Shown: positions 26,353 to 35,221 of the stretch, piece by piece | Position numbering within the stretch: position 1 is the first letter of the stretch | Layout of the letters: each line of letters starts with the position of its first letter | NCBI GenBank assembly: GCA_910577665.1 | Contig: CAJTOJ010000034.1 | Coordinates: 1-43,222 of the forward strand | Direction: 5' to 3' | From: an uncultured Acetatifactor sp. | GTDB taxonomy: Bacteria; Bacillota; Clostridia; Lachnospirales; Lachnospiraceae | DNA length: 43,222 bases | The notes under the pieces: generated by a model | Told to the model about the DNA's origin: nothing | The model's database searches: none | Seen by the model: only the letters and a program-made list of their open reading frames with translations | Position numbers and translations under genes: made by a program

Positions 26353-26487
26353 ATGAAAATGACATTTCAGCCTAAAAAGCGTTCCCGTGCCAAAGTGCAT
26401 GGCTTCAGAGCCAGAATGAGTACGCCGGGCGGAAGGAAAGTGTTAGCGGCCAGACGCGCAAAGGGAAGAAAGAGATTATCCGCATAG
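26353..26487 (+). CDS. rpmH: Ribosomal protein L34
   Basis: A 44-residue, highly basic protein (MKMTFQPKKRSRAKVHGFRA...) of exact family length. AGGAGGTG lies at 26338-26345. The frame extends upstream of the ATG, but that part has no family match and no ribosome binding site. Its stop overlaps the start of a terminator hairpin. Confidence 0.98.
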   Translation: MKMTFQPKKRSRAKVHGFRARMSTPGGRKVLAARRAKGRKRLSA

Positions 26488-26512
26488 GTCACAGAAATGT
26501 GACCTTCTTTTC
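26486..26512 (+). terminator. Terminator/attenuator after rpmH
   Basis: AGGTCACA-GAAA-TGTGACCT is followed by TCTTTTCTTTT. A stable GAAA tetraloop hairpin starts at the rpmH stop. It probably lets rpmH be expressed well above rnpA. Confidence 0.85.
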
Positions 26513-26558
26513 TTTTGTATATTCCCGTGTGGTATGATTTTGATCTGAAGTCAGACGC

Positions 26559-26570
26559 CCGCTGAAGCGG
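26559..26570 (+). promoter_or_regulatory. UGAA-loop hairpin before rnpA
   Basis: CCGC-TGAA-GCGG ends 18 bases before the rnpA ATG. Similar hairpins lie before jag and serS. No clear Shine-Dalgarno follows here. Confidence 0.45.
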
Positions 26571-26588
26571 ACAGTGTATAGTGTATAT

Positions 26589-26942
26589 ATGAAATTTTCA
26601 GAGAGCTTGAAGAAAAATCACCAGTTCCAGTTCGTTTACCGGTATGGGAAATCTTATGCGAATAAGTATCTGGTCATGTATGTGAAGGAAAATGGTACGG
26701 ACCGGAACAGACTTGGAATCAGTGTGAGTAAAAAAGTTGGAAACAGTGTTATAAGACATCGTGTCACAAGACTGGTGAGGGAGAGTTACCGATTACATGA
26801 AGCAGTATTCAATAGTGGTTTGGATATCGTAATCGTTGGCAGACCGGCAGCGGCAGGGGCCGGGTATCTGGAGATCGAAAAGTCCCTTCTTCACCTTGGA
26901 AAGCTTCATCGTTTGATTAAGGTTTATTTTTATCACGATTGA
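26589..26942 (+). CDS. rnpA: Ribonuclease P protein component
   Basis: Protein subunit of RNase P (117 residues), which binds M1 RNA for 5' maturation of tRNAs. It shows the family N-terminus MKFSESLKKNHQFQFVYRYGKS and the RNR-type motif in NRLGISVSKKVGNSVIRHRVTRLVRESYR. The start at 26589 fits the family N-terminus; an ATG 15 bases earlier adds MYSVY. No good ribosome binding site is seen for either start, which is odd for an essential gene. The stop is one base from yidD. Confidence 0.96.
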   Translation: MKFSESLKKNHQFQFVYRYGKSYANKYLVMYVKENGTDRNRLGISVSKKVGNSVIRHRVTRLVRESYRLHEAVFNSGLDIVIVGRPAAAGAGYLEIEKSLLHLGKLHRLIKVYFYHD

Positions 26943-26943
26943 T

Positions 26944-27153
26944 ATGAAAAAATTTTTGATTGCCGGAATCAGATTTTATCAGAAATATATTTCTCCTATG
27001 AAACGTACCAGATGTCCCTATATTCCTACTTGTTCCCAGTATGGGCTGGAAGCCATTGAGAAATACGGGGCTGTGAAGGGAAGTATTCTGGCTATATGGA
27101 GAATATGCAGGTGTAATCCTTTTTCCAAGGGAGGCTTTGACCCTGTACCATAG
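26944..27153 (+). CDS. yidD: Membrane protein insertion efficiency factor YidD
   Basis: A 69-residue protein with the family pattern FYQKYISPMKRTRCPYIPTCSQYGLEAIEKYG...GGFDPVP, including the conserved cysteines. An N-terminal amphipathic helix would place it at the inner face of the membrane, where it aids YidC-dependent insertion. Its ATG starts immediately after the rnpA stop (coupled), and yidC follows. Confidence 0.96.
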   Translation: MKKFLIAGIRFYQKYISPMKRTRCPYIPTCSQYGLEAIEKYGAVKGSILAIWRICRCNPFSKGGFDPVP

Positions 27154-27309
27154 AGATGGCATGGGAAGTCTGAAGACAAATGGGAAGTTTTCTGTGGAAA
27201 AAGAGCCATTATAAAATCTGCGGACGGTGAATCCAATGAGAAGGTGTTATATTCACTTTCGCAAAATAATTGGTATGCGTGCGGAATATGTGCGCAGAGA
27301 GGTATATAC

Positions 27310-28647
27310 ATGAATTTTATCTTATTAACCCAGAATGAAACATTTCTGATAGGCCCTATTGCAAAGCTGTTGGGACTGATCATGAACGGTATCTTCTATG
27401 TGATTGATTTTATAGGGATCCCAAATATCGGACTGGCTATTATACTTTTTACCATTGTGGTAAATCTGCTGATGTTGCCTCTGACCATCAAACAGCAGAA
27501 GTTTTCCAAACTGTCTGCCAAGATGAATCCGGAGATACAGGCTATCCAGGCCAAGTATAAGAATAAGAAGGACAATGAATCCATGATGGCCCAGAACCAG
27601 GAGGTTCAGGCTGTGTATGCAAAATATGGTGTATCTGCCAGTGGCAGCTGTGTACAGCTTCTGATTCAGATGCCTATTCTGTTTGCCTTATACAGGGTCA
27701 TTTATGCAATGCCGGCCTATGTGACGAAAATAGGGGATACCTTCCGCGTGCTGGCAGAGAAAATCATTGATGTGGAAGGCGGCGTTTCTGCGTTTACAGA
27801 GAGTACTTCTTATCTGCAGAATTCCGGTATAGATACGATCAGCAGTGTGGTGTCCATGTACGGACAGTCTATTGTCAAGGGAAATGTGTCCAACGGTATC
27901 ATTGATGTGCTTAACAAGCTTTCTTCCCTGGATCTGGTGGCTGTATCCAATCATTATGGCCTGGCTGATCTCACCTACAACGGGCAGTTGATCTTAAGTA
28001 ATGAGACAACCAGGGGACTGATTGACACTTACAATAATTTCCTGGGACTGAATATGGCGGATTCCCCTATGACATTGATCCGTTATGGACTGGGTGTGGG
28101 TGCCTGGGGGATTGTAATCGGGGCTGTGATGATTCCTGTGTTATCTGCTGTAACGCAGTGGATCAATGTGAAGCTGATGCCTCAGCAGGAATCCAATAAT
28201 AAGGAGCAGTCGACCCTGGCTTCTTCCATGAAGACCATGAATATGGTGATGCCTTTGATGTCTGCCTGGTTTTGTTTCTCTTTCCCTACGGGTATGGGTC
28301 TGTACTGGGTGGCAGGCAGCGTGGTGAGAAGCATTCAGCAGGTAGTGATTAACCGTCATATTGATAAGATGGATTTTGATGAGCTGATCAAGAAAAACTC
28401 TGCAAAAAGTGCCAAAAAGCTGGAGAAACTTAAGAAAAACCAGGAGCGTATGGCAGCCTATGCTAATATGAATACCCGCAATATCCAGAAGAGAGCGAAT
28501 ATGGATACAGGACTGTCAGATCAGGAGAAGGATGCGGCAGCGAAAAATGCTACAGGGTATTCCGGAACAGAAAATGTGAAGCCTGGAAGTATGCGGGAAA
28601 AGGCTAATATGGTAAGGCAGTATAATGAGAGGAATAATAACAATTAG
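27310..28647 (+). CDS. yidC: Membrane insertase YidC/OxaA
   Basis: Insertase of 445 residues. The five-TM core includes NIGLAIILFTIVVNLLMLPLTIKQQKFSKLSAKMNPEIQ (TM2 and the coiled C1 loop) and the C-terminal FPTGMGLYWVAGSVVRSIQQ. There is no lipobox signal peptide at the chosen start. A long extracytoplasmic loop (about 150-260) and a basic, coil-like C-terminal tail of about 90 residues are present; such a tail can bind ribosomes. Start at ATG 27310 with AGAGAGG upstream; a start at 27244 lacks a site. A MITE-like element begins two bases after the stop. Confidence 0.96.
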   Translation: MNFILLTQNETFLIGPIAKLLGLIMNGIFYVIDFIGIPNIGLAIILFTIVVNLLMLPLTIKQQKFSKLSAKMNPEIQAIQAKYKNKKDNESMMAQNQEVQAVYAKYGVSASGSCVQLLIQMPILFALYRVIYAMPAYVTKIGDTFRVLAEKIIDVEGGVSAFTESTSYLQNSGIDTISSVVSMYGQSIVKGNVSNGIIDVLNKLSSLDLVAVSNHYGLADLTYNGQLILSNETTRGLIDTYNNFLGLNMADSPMTLIRYGLGVGAWGIVIGAVMIPVLSAVTQWINVKLMPQQESNNKEQSTLASSMKTMNMVMPLMSAWFCFSFPTGMGLYWVAGSVVRSIQQVVINRHIDKMDFDELIKKNSAKSAKKLEKLKKNQERMAAYANMNTRNIQKRANMDTGLSDQEKDAAAKNATGYSGTENVKPGSMREKANMVRQYNERNNNN

Positions 28648-28648
28648 A

Positions 28649-28749
28649 AACTGTTAAAAATGAATTCTGCATATGACGCCGGATAAAGCTTTTTATGCAA
28701 GGTTGATGTCCCATCAGCTTGTTGTGGGTTTGTTGCTTTTTTAACAGTT
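28649..28749. mobile_element. MITE-like element, copy 1
   Basis: This 101-bp element is bounded by perfect 12-bp terminal inverted repeats, AACTGTTAAAAA and TTTTTAACAGTT. A second element with the same ends and a related left half lies at 36187-36333. No coding capacity. Placed directly after the yidC stop, the long hairpin and T-rich right end would also work as a terminator. Confidence 0.65.
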
Positions 28750-28788
28750 ACTTAGGTAGGTAGGAACAGAAGTTTTGCGCATGAATAT

Positions 28789-28804
28789 GCCCGTTGAAGC
28801 GGGC
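28789..28804 (+). promoter_or_regulatory. UGAA-loop hairpin before the jag ribosome binding site
   Basis: GCCCGT-TGAA-GCGGGC is followed at once by AGGGAGGGG and then the jag ATG 13 bases after the stem. It could expose or mask the ribosome binding site. Confidence 0.5.
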
Positions 28805-28817
28805 AGGGAGGGGTCAA

Positions 28818-29450
28818 ATGGAGTATATTGAGATATCTGCCAAATCCGTAAATGAAGCAATTACCATGGCCTGTCAGAAACTGGGGGTTACCAGTGACAG
28901 ACTGGACTATGAAGTAATTGAGGAAGGTTCCAGCGGTTTCCTTGGAATCGGTTCCAAACCTGCCATAATCAAAGCATCCGAGAAAGTGGTCAAGCTTTCC
29001 ATCGAGGACAATGCGAAGAAATTTCTGGATGAAGTGTTTTCTGCCATGCAGATGAATGTGGTAGTGACGGTAAAGTATGATGAGATGGAAAAGAATATGG
29101 ACATTGATCTGGTCGGGGATGAAATGGGTGTGTTGATTGGAAAGAGGGGACAGACCCTGGATTCCTTACAATACCTGGTATCCCTGGTGGTGAACAAGGA
29201 TGTGGAGGAGTACATCCGGGTAAAGGTAGATACGGAGAATTATCGTCAGAGGAGAAGAGAAACACTGGAAAACCTGGCGAAGAATATTGCCTACAAGGTA
29301 AAACGTACCAAGAGACCTGTTTCCCTGGAGCCTATGAATCCTTATGAGAGACGTATCATCCATTCTGCTTTGCAGAGTGACAGGTATGTATCTACTCACA
29401 GTGAGGGAGAGGAACCTTTTAGAAGAGTAGTTATCACATTAAGGAGATAG
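28818..29450 (+). CDS. jag: Jag/KhpB-type RNA-binding protein
   Basis: A 210-residue protein with three modules: Jag-N (about 1-50, MEYIEISAKSVNEAI with GFLGIGSKPA), a KH domain (about 75-150, with the GKRG loop in GVLIGKRGQTLDSLQYLVS) and an R3H domain (about 150-210, containing R-rich PYERRIIHSALQ). KhpB binds RNA with KhpA and affects cell elongation in related bacteria. The ATG at 28818 has AGGGAGG upstream. The partner khpA is not in this window. It lies in the usual yidC-jag-mnmE order. Confidence 0.95.
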   Translation: MEYIEISAKSVNEAITMACQKLGVTSDRLDYEVIEEGSSGFLGIGSKPAIIKASEKVVKLSIEDNAKKFLDEVFSAMQMNVVVTVKYDEMEKNMDIDLVGDEMGVLIGKRGQTLDSLQYLVSLVVNKDVEEYIRVKVDTENYRQRRRETLENLAKNIAYKVKRTKRPVSLEPMNPYERRIIHSALQSDRYVSTHSEGEEPFRRVVITLRR

Positions 29451-29556
29451 CCGGGCCAGGGGATGTTGTGTCAATGACTGGTTATTGTTCACTGGGGTAT
29501 CGCCACGAGGTGTTTTCACGCGCCTTTTGTGTGACAAACCCGAAACTGTGTGCGCC

Positions 29557-29612
29557 AAAATGAGCGTTTTTTGCTCATTTTTGTGTGCATCATGTTGCTG
29601 TGAGCGGCGTTG
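29557..29612. repeat. Short dispersed repeat, copy 2, with hairpin
   Basis: AAAATGAGC (29557-29565) pairs with GCTCATTTT (29573-29581). It is followed by the GTGTGCATCATGTTGCTGT segment shared with 7241-7268 and by GTTGCTGTGAACAGTAAC, itself a short inverted repeat. The same layout at both sites argues for a family, not chance. Confidence 0.6.
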
Positions 29613-29631
29613 CTGTGAACAGTAACAATGG

Positions 29632-29675
29632 CTGCCATATTTTTCTGGTTTTCCAGAGAAAGTGTGGCAGTTTTT
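29632..29675 (+). terminator. Terminator of the rpmH-jag gene block
   Basis: CTGCCA (29632-29637) pairs with TGGCAG (29665-29670). An inner stem TCTGG/CCAGA encloses a TTTT loop, and five T follow. It lies about 180 bp past jag. Confidence 0.85.
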
Positions 29676-29784
29676 ATTTTGGCGTGATAAAATATAGGTG
29701 TTTAGGGTAAATGTATAGATAGGATTCTTTTTGTATCAGAGGGATATTCATTTTTTTGGATTGTTTGTGAGCCGGAGGATTGGA

Positions 29785-31191
29785 ATGTTGAGGAAAGATA
29801 CCATTGCCGCAATTGCCACAGGATTGACAGATTCAGGGGTAGGCATCATCAGAATCAGTGGGGAGAATGCTGTCCAGGTGGGGAATTCCATCTTCCGCAC
29901 ATCTTCTGGTAGGTCTGTTTTGAAAAAAGCGGAAAGCCATAAATTTTATCATGGTTTTGTAGTTGGCAGGGGAGGCAATACCATAGATGAGGTAATGGCA
30001 GTGGTAATGCGTTCTCCCAGAAGCTATACCGGGGAAGACACGGTTGAGATCCAGTGCCATGGCGGGGTGCTGGTAATGAAGAAAATCCTGGGTGAGGCTT
30101 TAGAGGCGGGAGCCAGACTGGCAGAACCTGGTGAATTCACAAAGAGGGCTTTTCTGAACGGACGTATGGATTTGTCCAGGGCAGAAGCTGTAATTGATGT
30201 GATTCATTCCCAGAATGAATATGCATTGTCTTCTTCTGTAAACCAGTTAAGGGGTGTGCTATCAGAAAAGATAAGGAAATTGAGAGAGGCTATTTTATAT
30301 GAAATTGCTTTTATCGAGTCTGCCCTGGACGATCCGGAACATATGAATATAGATGGATATGGGGAACAATTAAATGGTAAGATCAATCAGCTGATTGATA
30401 TCTTGATCGAAATGTTGTCTGCATCGGATAATGGAAGGATCTTGAAAGAAGGTATCCGTACCGTTATTGTGGGGAAACCCAATGCGGGAAAATCATCCCT
30501 TCTCAATCTGATGGTGGGAGAGGAGAGGGCTATTGTTACGGAAATTGCCGGTACTACCCGGGATGTGATCCAGGAAATGGTAAGTTTCCATGGTATGACA
30601 TTTCATATCATTGACACAGCCGGTATAAGGGATACCCAGGACATCATAGAAAAAATAGGGGTTGAGCTGGCCAAGAAATATGCCATGAGTGCAGATCTGG
30701 TATTATATGTGATAGATACTTCAGTGCCTCTGGATGACAGTGACAGGGAGATTATCTCTATTATAAGGAATAAAAATGTCATATGCCTTATGAATAAAAG
30801 TGATCTGGCCCCTGCTGTGACGAAGGAGGATATCAGTGCTATGTTCGGGGATCATGCGGCCAGAAACCGTAAGTTGTCCATGATTAGGACATCCACCAGG
30901 GATGGTGTGGGAATGGAAGAATTCCAGAGGATTGTACAGGATATGTTCTACAAGGGTAAGGTTAAGACGAATAACCAGGTAGTAATTGCAAATATGCGGC
31001 ATCAGGAGGCAATGCGGGAAGCCCTGGAAAGTCTGGAACTGGTGCAGAAAACTATACAGAATGGTATGCCAGAAGATTTCTATTCCATAGATTTGATGAA
31101 TGCTTACAAATCCCTTGGCAGGATTCTTGGGGAAGAAGTAGATGATGATCTGGTGGAAGAGATTTTTTCCAGGTTCTGTATCGGTAAGTAA
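29785..31191 (+). CDS. mnmE: tRNA modification GTPase MnmE
   Basis: With MnmG it installs cmnm5/nm5 at tRNA wobble uridines. The protein has 468 residues. The N-terminal formyl-THF-binding domain starts MLRKDTIAAIATG, followed by helical regions. The G domain has the P-loop GKPNAGKSS, DTAGIRD switch II and NKSD. The C-terminal CIGK completes the catalytic tail. The ATG at 29785 has GGAGG six bases upstream; the frame upstream of it has no such site. Confidence 0.98.
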   Translation: MLRKDTIAAIATGLTDSGVGIIRISGENAVQVGNSIFRTSSGRSVLKKAESHKFYHGFVVGRGGNTIDEVMAVVMRSPRSYTGEDTVEIQCHGGVLVMKKILGEALEAGARLAEPGEFTKRAFLNGRMDLSRAEAVIDVIHSQNEYALSSSVNQLRGVLSEKIRKLREAILYEIAFIESALDDPEHMNIDGYGEQLNGKINQLIDILIEMLSASDNGRILKEGIRTVIVGKPNAGKSSLLNLMVGEERAIVTEIAGTTRDVIQEMVSFHGMTFHIIDTAGIRDTQDIIEKIGVELAKKYAMSADLVLYVIDTSVPLDDSDREIISIIRNKNVICLMNKSDLAPAVTKEDISAMFGDHAARNRKLSMIRTSTRDGVGMEEFQRIVQDMFYKGKVKTNNQVVIANMRHQEAMREALESLELVQKTIQNGMPEDFYSIDLMNAYKSLGRILGEEVDDDLVEEIFSRFCIGK

Positions 31192-31234
31192 ATGTTATAT
31201 TGTTCTGGAATGTGTTTGACAATTGTTTTCTGGC

Positions 31235-31251
31235 AGCTGTGCGTCACAGCT
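31235..31251. other. Hairpin in the mnmE-mnmG gap
   Basis: AGCTGTG-CGT-CACAGCT, without a T-tail, within a 213-bp gap. It could be a processing site or a weak attenuator. Nothing else is seen in the gap. Confidence 0.35.
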
Positions 31252-31404
31252 TATGGGATATTGAACCTGATGAACCTGAATGAGGGAGGCATTGGTTGAG
31301 TGACCGAATAATGGCTCGATATACTGCAAATGAGGGAATGGGGTTAACCACGTCGGGTGACGGAAATATATTTTCAAATACGCTCCAGGAGAAGAGGAGT
31401 TGGC

Positions 31405-33303
31405 ATGAGTCAGGTGTGTACAAAAGTAGATGTATGTGTGGTAGGTGCAGGGCATGCAGGTTGTGAAGCGGCCCTTGCCTGCGCCAGGCTGGGATTTGAG
31501 ACGGTTATTTTTACGGTAAGTGTCGACAGTATTGCTTTGATGCCTTGTAATCCCAATATAGGTGGAACCTCCAAAGGACATCTGGTGAGAGAACTGGATG
31601 CGTTGGGTGGGGAGATGGGGAAGAATATAGACAAGACCTTTATACAGTCTAAAATGTTAAATAGATCAAAAGGACCAGCCGTCCATTCCCTTCGTGCCCA
31701 GGCTGACAAGGCAGAGTATACCAGATCCATGCGGAAAGTTCTGGAATCCCAGCAGCATTTAACCATCAAACAGGCGGAAGTCTGTGAAATCCTATGGGAG
31801 GAGGAATTGCAGGGAAAAAAACGGATAAAGGGTCTTAAGACATTTACCGGTGCTGTGTATACCTGTCAATGTATCATATTGTGTACAGGAACTTATCTAA
31901 GGGCCAGGTGCCTCTGTGGAGAATCCATTACCCATACAGGGCCAAATGGATTACAGGCAGCTACCTATCTGACAGATTCCCTGGAAGAGATGGGAATTGA
32001 GATGAGACGTTTTAAGACAGGGACTCCTGCCAGGATGGATGGAAGAACCATAGATTATAGTAAGATGGAAGAACAGTTTGGGGATGAAAGGATCATACCT
32101 TTTTCTTTTTCCACAGCTCCGGAAACAGTGCAGAAGGAACAGGTCTCCTGCTGGCTGACTTACACCAACCAGGATACACATGAGATCATAAGGAATAACC
32201 TGGATCGTTCTCCCATTTATGCAGGAATCATAGAGGGAACAGGTCCCAGATATTGTCCTTCCATAGAGGATAAGGTGGTAAAATTTGCCGAGAAAGAACG
32301 TCATCAAGTGTTTATCGAGCCAGAAGGGATCCATACCAATGAGATGTATGTAGGGGGTATGTCTTCTTCCCTTCCGGAAGATGTACAGATTGCCATGTAC
32401 CGCACTGTACCTGGGCTGGAAAATTGTAAAATTGTCAGAAATGCTTATGCCATAGAATATGACAGTATCAATGCCAGGATGCTTTATCCTTCTCTGGAAT
32501 GCAAGGAGATCAAAGGACTTTTCAGTGCGGGTCAGTTAAATGGCAGCAGCGGATATGAGGAAGCGGCATGCCAGGGACTGGTGGCTGGGATCAATGCGGC
32601 CCTGTCGATCCAGGGCAAGGAGCCTCTTATTCTGGACAGGTCAGAAAGCTATATCGGTGTATTAATAGATGATCTGGTTACAAAGGAAAACAGGGAACCT
32701 TATCGTATGATGACTTCCAGGGCAGAATACAGGTTACTGCTCAGACAGGACAATGCTGACCTGCGCCTTATGGAAAAAGGTTACCAGGTGGGTCTGGTCT
32801 CTGAAGAGACTTTCAGAAAATTGCAGGAGAAAAAGAAACTGATCCAGGAAGAAATTGTGCGGCTGAAGAGTACTATGGTAGGAGCAGGCAGTAAGATACA
32901 GATTTTTCTGAAAGCCCATGGAAGTTCTCCTTTGAAGACAGCTGTCAGTCTGGCAGAATTGCTTTGCCGCCCGGAACTTTCCTATGAAGTACTGGCGGAA
33001 ATAGATATGGACAGGCAGCCTTTGCCGGAAGCTGTCCGGGAACAGGTTGAGATTGAGATCCGTTATGAGGGATATATCACCAGACAGAAGAGACAGGTGG
33101 AGCAGTATAAGAAGCTGGAGAAAAAGAAAATCCCGAAAGACTTAGATTATGATGCAGTGCCTTCCCTACGGCTGGAAGCCAGGCAAAAACTGAAAATGTT
33201 CCGACCGCTTTCCATTGGGCAGGCTTCCAGGATATCAGGCGTATCTCCGGCAGATATCTCTGTGTTGCTTGTATATCTGGAGCATGGCAGTCATGAAAGA
33301 TAA
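31405..33303 (+). CDS. mnmG: tRNA modification enzyme MnmG (GidA)
   Basis: FAD enzyme partner of MnmE, 632 residues. The FAD-binding Rossmann motif is GAGHAGCEAALA near the N-terminus, with PCNPNIGGTSKGHLVRE soon after. The family signature GYEEAACQGLVAGINAAL lies near residue 375, and the C-terminal helical domain ends ISGVSPADISVLLVYLE. The start at 31405 has GAGGAG upstream; earlier in-frame ATGs encode a basic extension not expected for the family. rsmG follows after 53 bp. Confidence 0.98.
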   Translation: MSQVCTKVDVCVVGAGHAGCEAALACARLGFETVIFTVSVDSIALMPCNPNIGGTSKGHLVRELDALGGEMGKNIDKTFIQSKMLNRSKGPAVHSLRAQADKAEYTRSMRKVLESQQHLTIKQAEVCEILWEEELQGKKRIKGLKTFTGAVYTCQCIILCTGTYLRARCLCGESITHTGPNGLQAATYLTDSLEEMGIEMRRFKTGTPARMDGRTIDYSKMEEQFGDERIIPFSFSTAPETVQKEQVSCWLTYTNQDTHEIIRNNLDRSPIYAGIIEGTGPRYCPSIEDKVVKFAEKERHQVFIEPEGIHTNEMYVGGMSSSLPEDVQIAMYRTVPGLENCKIVRNAYAIEYDSINARMLYPSLECKEIKGLFSAGQLNGSSGYEEAACQGLVAGINAALSIQGKEPLILDRSESYIGVLIDDLVTKENREPYRMMTSRAEYRLLLRQDNADLRLMEKGYQVGLVSEETFRKLQEKKKLIQEEIVRLKSTMVGAGSKIQIFLKAHGSSPLKTAVSLAELLCRPELSYEVLAEIDMDRQPLPEAVREQVEIEIRYEGYITRQKRQVEQYKKLEKKKIPKDLDYDAVPSLRLEARQKLKMFRPLSIGQASRISGVSPADISVLLVYLEHGSHER

Positions 33304-33356
33304 TCTGGTTCATGTAGGATGTAATGCAGTCACATACAATGGAGAGTAGGAAAGTT

Positions 33357-34091
33357 ATGATGGAATGTAAGACATACAGTACCATACAATTTGAAAAGGA
33401 TATATTAGCCATGGGAATCCAACTGTCAAATGAGCAGATGGAACAATTTCTCATTTATTATGAAATGCTTCTGGAGTGGAACCAGGTCATGAACCTGACT
33501 GCAATTACAGAATATGAAGATGTAATGAAAAAACATTTTACAGATAGTCTCTCTTTGGTCAAGGCAATTTCCATGGATAGTGGGAAGACTTTAATGGATG
33601 TGGGAACCGGTGCAGGTTTTCCAGGTCTTGCCTTGAAAATTGCTTTTCCAGGATTGCAGGTCACTTTAATGGATTCTTTGAAAAAGAGAGTGGATTATCT
33701 GGATGCAGTGATAAACAGATTGCATGTAAGCGGGGTGGAGCTGGTTCATGGAAGGGCGGAGGATGTGGCCCGGTTGAAGGGTAAGAGGGAGCAGTATGAC
33801 ATCTGTGTGTCCAGGGCAGTGGCTAATCTGTCCACATTATCGGAATACTGTATTCCTTTTGTAAAGGTAGGAGGCGTATTTGTATCTTATAAATCGGAGA
33901 GACTATCAGAGGAGCTGGAACAGGCAAAACATGCAATTTGCCTTCTGGGGGCAGGAATAGAGAGACAGGTTGAATTCAGCTTGCCGGATTCCCAGATTTA
34001 CAGGAATCTGGTGGTGATCCGGAAAAAGAAACTTACCTCACAAAAATACCCAAGGAAGGCGGGACAGCCACAGAAAAATCCGATTTTTTGA
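33357..34091 (+). CDS. rsmG: 16S rRNA (guanine527-N7)-methyltransferase
   Basis: SAM enzyme of 244 residues that makes m7G527 in 16S rRNA; loss gives low-level streptomycin resistance in other bacteria. Motif I is DVGTGAGFPGLALKIAFP, preceded by HFTDSLS; VSRAVANLSTLSEYC is the motif IV region. Start at ATG 33357 with TAGGAAAG upstream (the second ATG three bases later is also possible). It is last of the mnmE-mnmG-rsmG run. In Bacillus noc would follow; here a two-component pair does. Confidence 0.97.
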   Translation: MMECKTYSTIQFEKDILAMGIQLSNEQMEQFLIYYEMLLEWNQVMNLTAITEYEDVMKKHFTDSLSLVKAISMDSGKTLMDVGTGAGFPGLALKIAFPGLQVTLMDSLKKRVDYLDAVINRLHVSGVELVHGRAEDVARLKGKREQYDICVSRAVANLSTLSEYCIPFVKVGGVFVSYKSERLSEELEQAKHAICLLGAGIERQVEFSLPDSQIYRNLVVIRKKKLTSQKYPRKAGQPQKNPIF

Positions 34092-34111
34092 CATTTTTTT
34101 CATTTTCGTAT

Positions 34112-34140
34112 TTTACATTTGCTTGTTTTTGGTATATGAT
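34112..34140 (+). promoter_or_regulatory. Promoter of the two-component pair
   Basis: TTTACA, 17-bp spacer, TATGAT, placed 112 bp before the kinase-like gene and inside a T-rich stretch after rsmG. It gives this pair its own transcription unit. Confidence 0.7.
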
Positions 34141-34252
34141 GGAAGCAAGAAGATAATGTTTTGTATGTTTATCTAAAATGCAATTCATACGCAAATGACA
34201 GATCACGAAATAGTGAAAAAATACATGTCCTATTTATAATAGGGAGATGAAT

Positions 34253-35221
34253 ATGATATCAAAAAACTACAATATTCTAGATGAGATGTTGGATGAGTTG
34301 TACCAGGAGCTGGCAGAGATAAACAGACAGATCCAATTTCATTTGCGTTGTATAAAGGAGGCTGATGCATATGTAGAATCTATAGAGAAGAAAGACACGG
34401 ATGATTTTGCTATATTTTCTCCCAGAAAAAACAGTGAAATACATAAGTATGAAATACAGAAAACTGCAGACGAAAAGATTTCCCATGAAAAAGAGAATAA
34501 AGATCTGTTTTATAAAAGGGAAGTCCTTACAGATAGAATAGGGCGTCTGGAAAAGATATCTGTAAAGGACGATTATGAACTGAAGCTGATTAATCTGCAG
34601 GAGAAAGAAAAGGATAGAATTGCAAGGAAATTGCAGGATACACTCCTACAGGATATATCGCATCTGCTTCATAAGGCGGAATTGTGTAGTATGTATGTAG
34701 AACAGAATCCTGTAAAGGCAAAAGAAGAGATATCTGTTATAAGTGAACTTCTGCAGGATTCCATTGATGAAGTCAGAAATATCATCTATGATTTAAGACC
34801 GATACCCTTTGATAATATGGATCTGAAAGCTGCAATTGAAAACATATTCGATGACTTTAACAAGAACCATCATTGTTACCTGGATCTGGAGATTGAAAAT
34901 GTTCCATGTGAAAACAATGTAATTCTTATCTCTATCTATCGGATCATACAGGAGAGCATCAGTAATCTGGAGACTCATTCAGATATTAAAACGGTGGTTT
35001 TTTCCTGTAAGGCAGAAAACAGAATCTGTAAGATTGATTTTCTGGATGATGGATCTGGAGAAGAAGATTCGAAAGTCAATACTAATGAATATCTGGATAT
35101 TTCATTCATGCGGGAAAGGGTGAAGTTATTGAATGGAACAATCAGTATAGAGTCCAGTGCGGAGAAAGGAAATAGTGTTCATATAGAAGTACCTTTGGAG
35201 GAAGGTATGTCTATTTGTTAG
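34253..35221 (+). CDS. DegS-like cytoplasmic sensor kinase lacking the phosphoacceptor histidine
   Basis: A 322-residue soluble protein with no transmembrane segment. The N-terminal 115 residues are coiled-coil-like and charged, as in DegS. The HisKA_3 region follows: the motif normally read as RIARELHD is here RIARKLQD, so the histidine is Gln (Q128, codon CAG at 34634-34636), while the distal IIYDLRP signature is kept. The ATP-binding domain has RIIQESISNLETH (N box), DDGSG (G1 box) and MRERVKLLNG; the glycines expected before MRERV are missing. The second ATG (34253) has GGGAG six bases upstream, better than the first (34247). A NarL-type regulator follows. It may be an ATP-binding pseudokinase, phosphatase or signalling scaffold; that is inference. 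Confidence 0.85.
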   Translation: MISKNYNILDEMLDELYQELAEINRQIQFHLRCIKEADAYVESIEKKDTDDFAIFSPRKNSEIHKYEIQKTADEKISHEKENKDLFYKREVLTDRIGRLEKISVKDDYELKLINLQEKEKDRIARKLQDTLLQDISHLLHKAELCSMYVEQNPVKAKEEISVISELLQDSIDEVRNIIYDLRPIPFDNMDLKAAIENIFDDFNKNHHCYLDLEIENVPCENNVILISIYRIIQESISNLETHSDIKTVVFSCKAENRICKIDFLDDGSGEEDSKVNTNEYLDISFMRERVKLLNGTISIESSAEKGNSVHIEVPLEEGMSIC

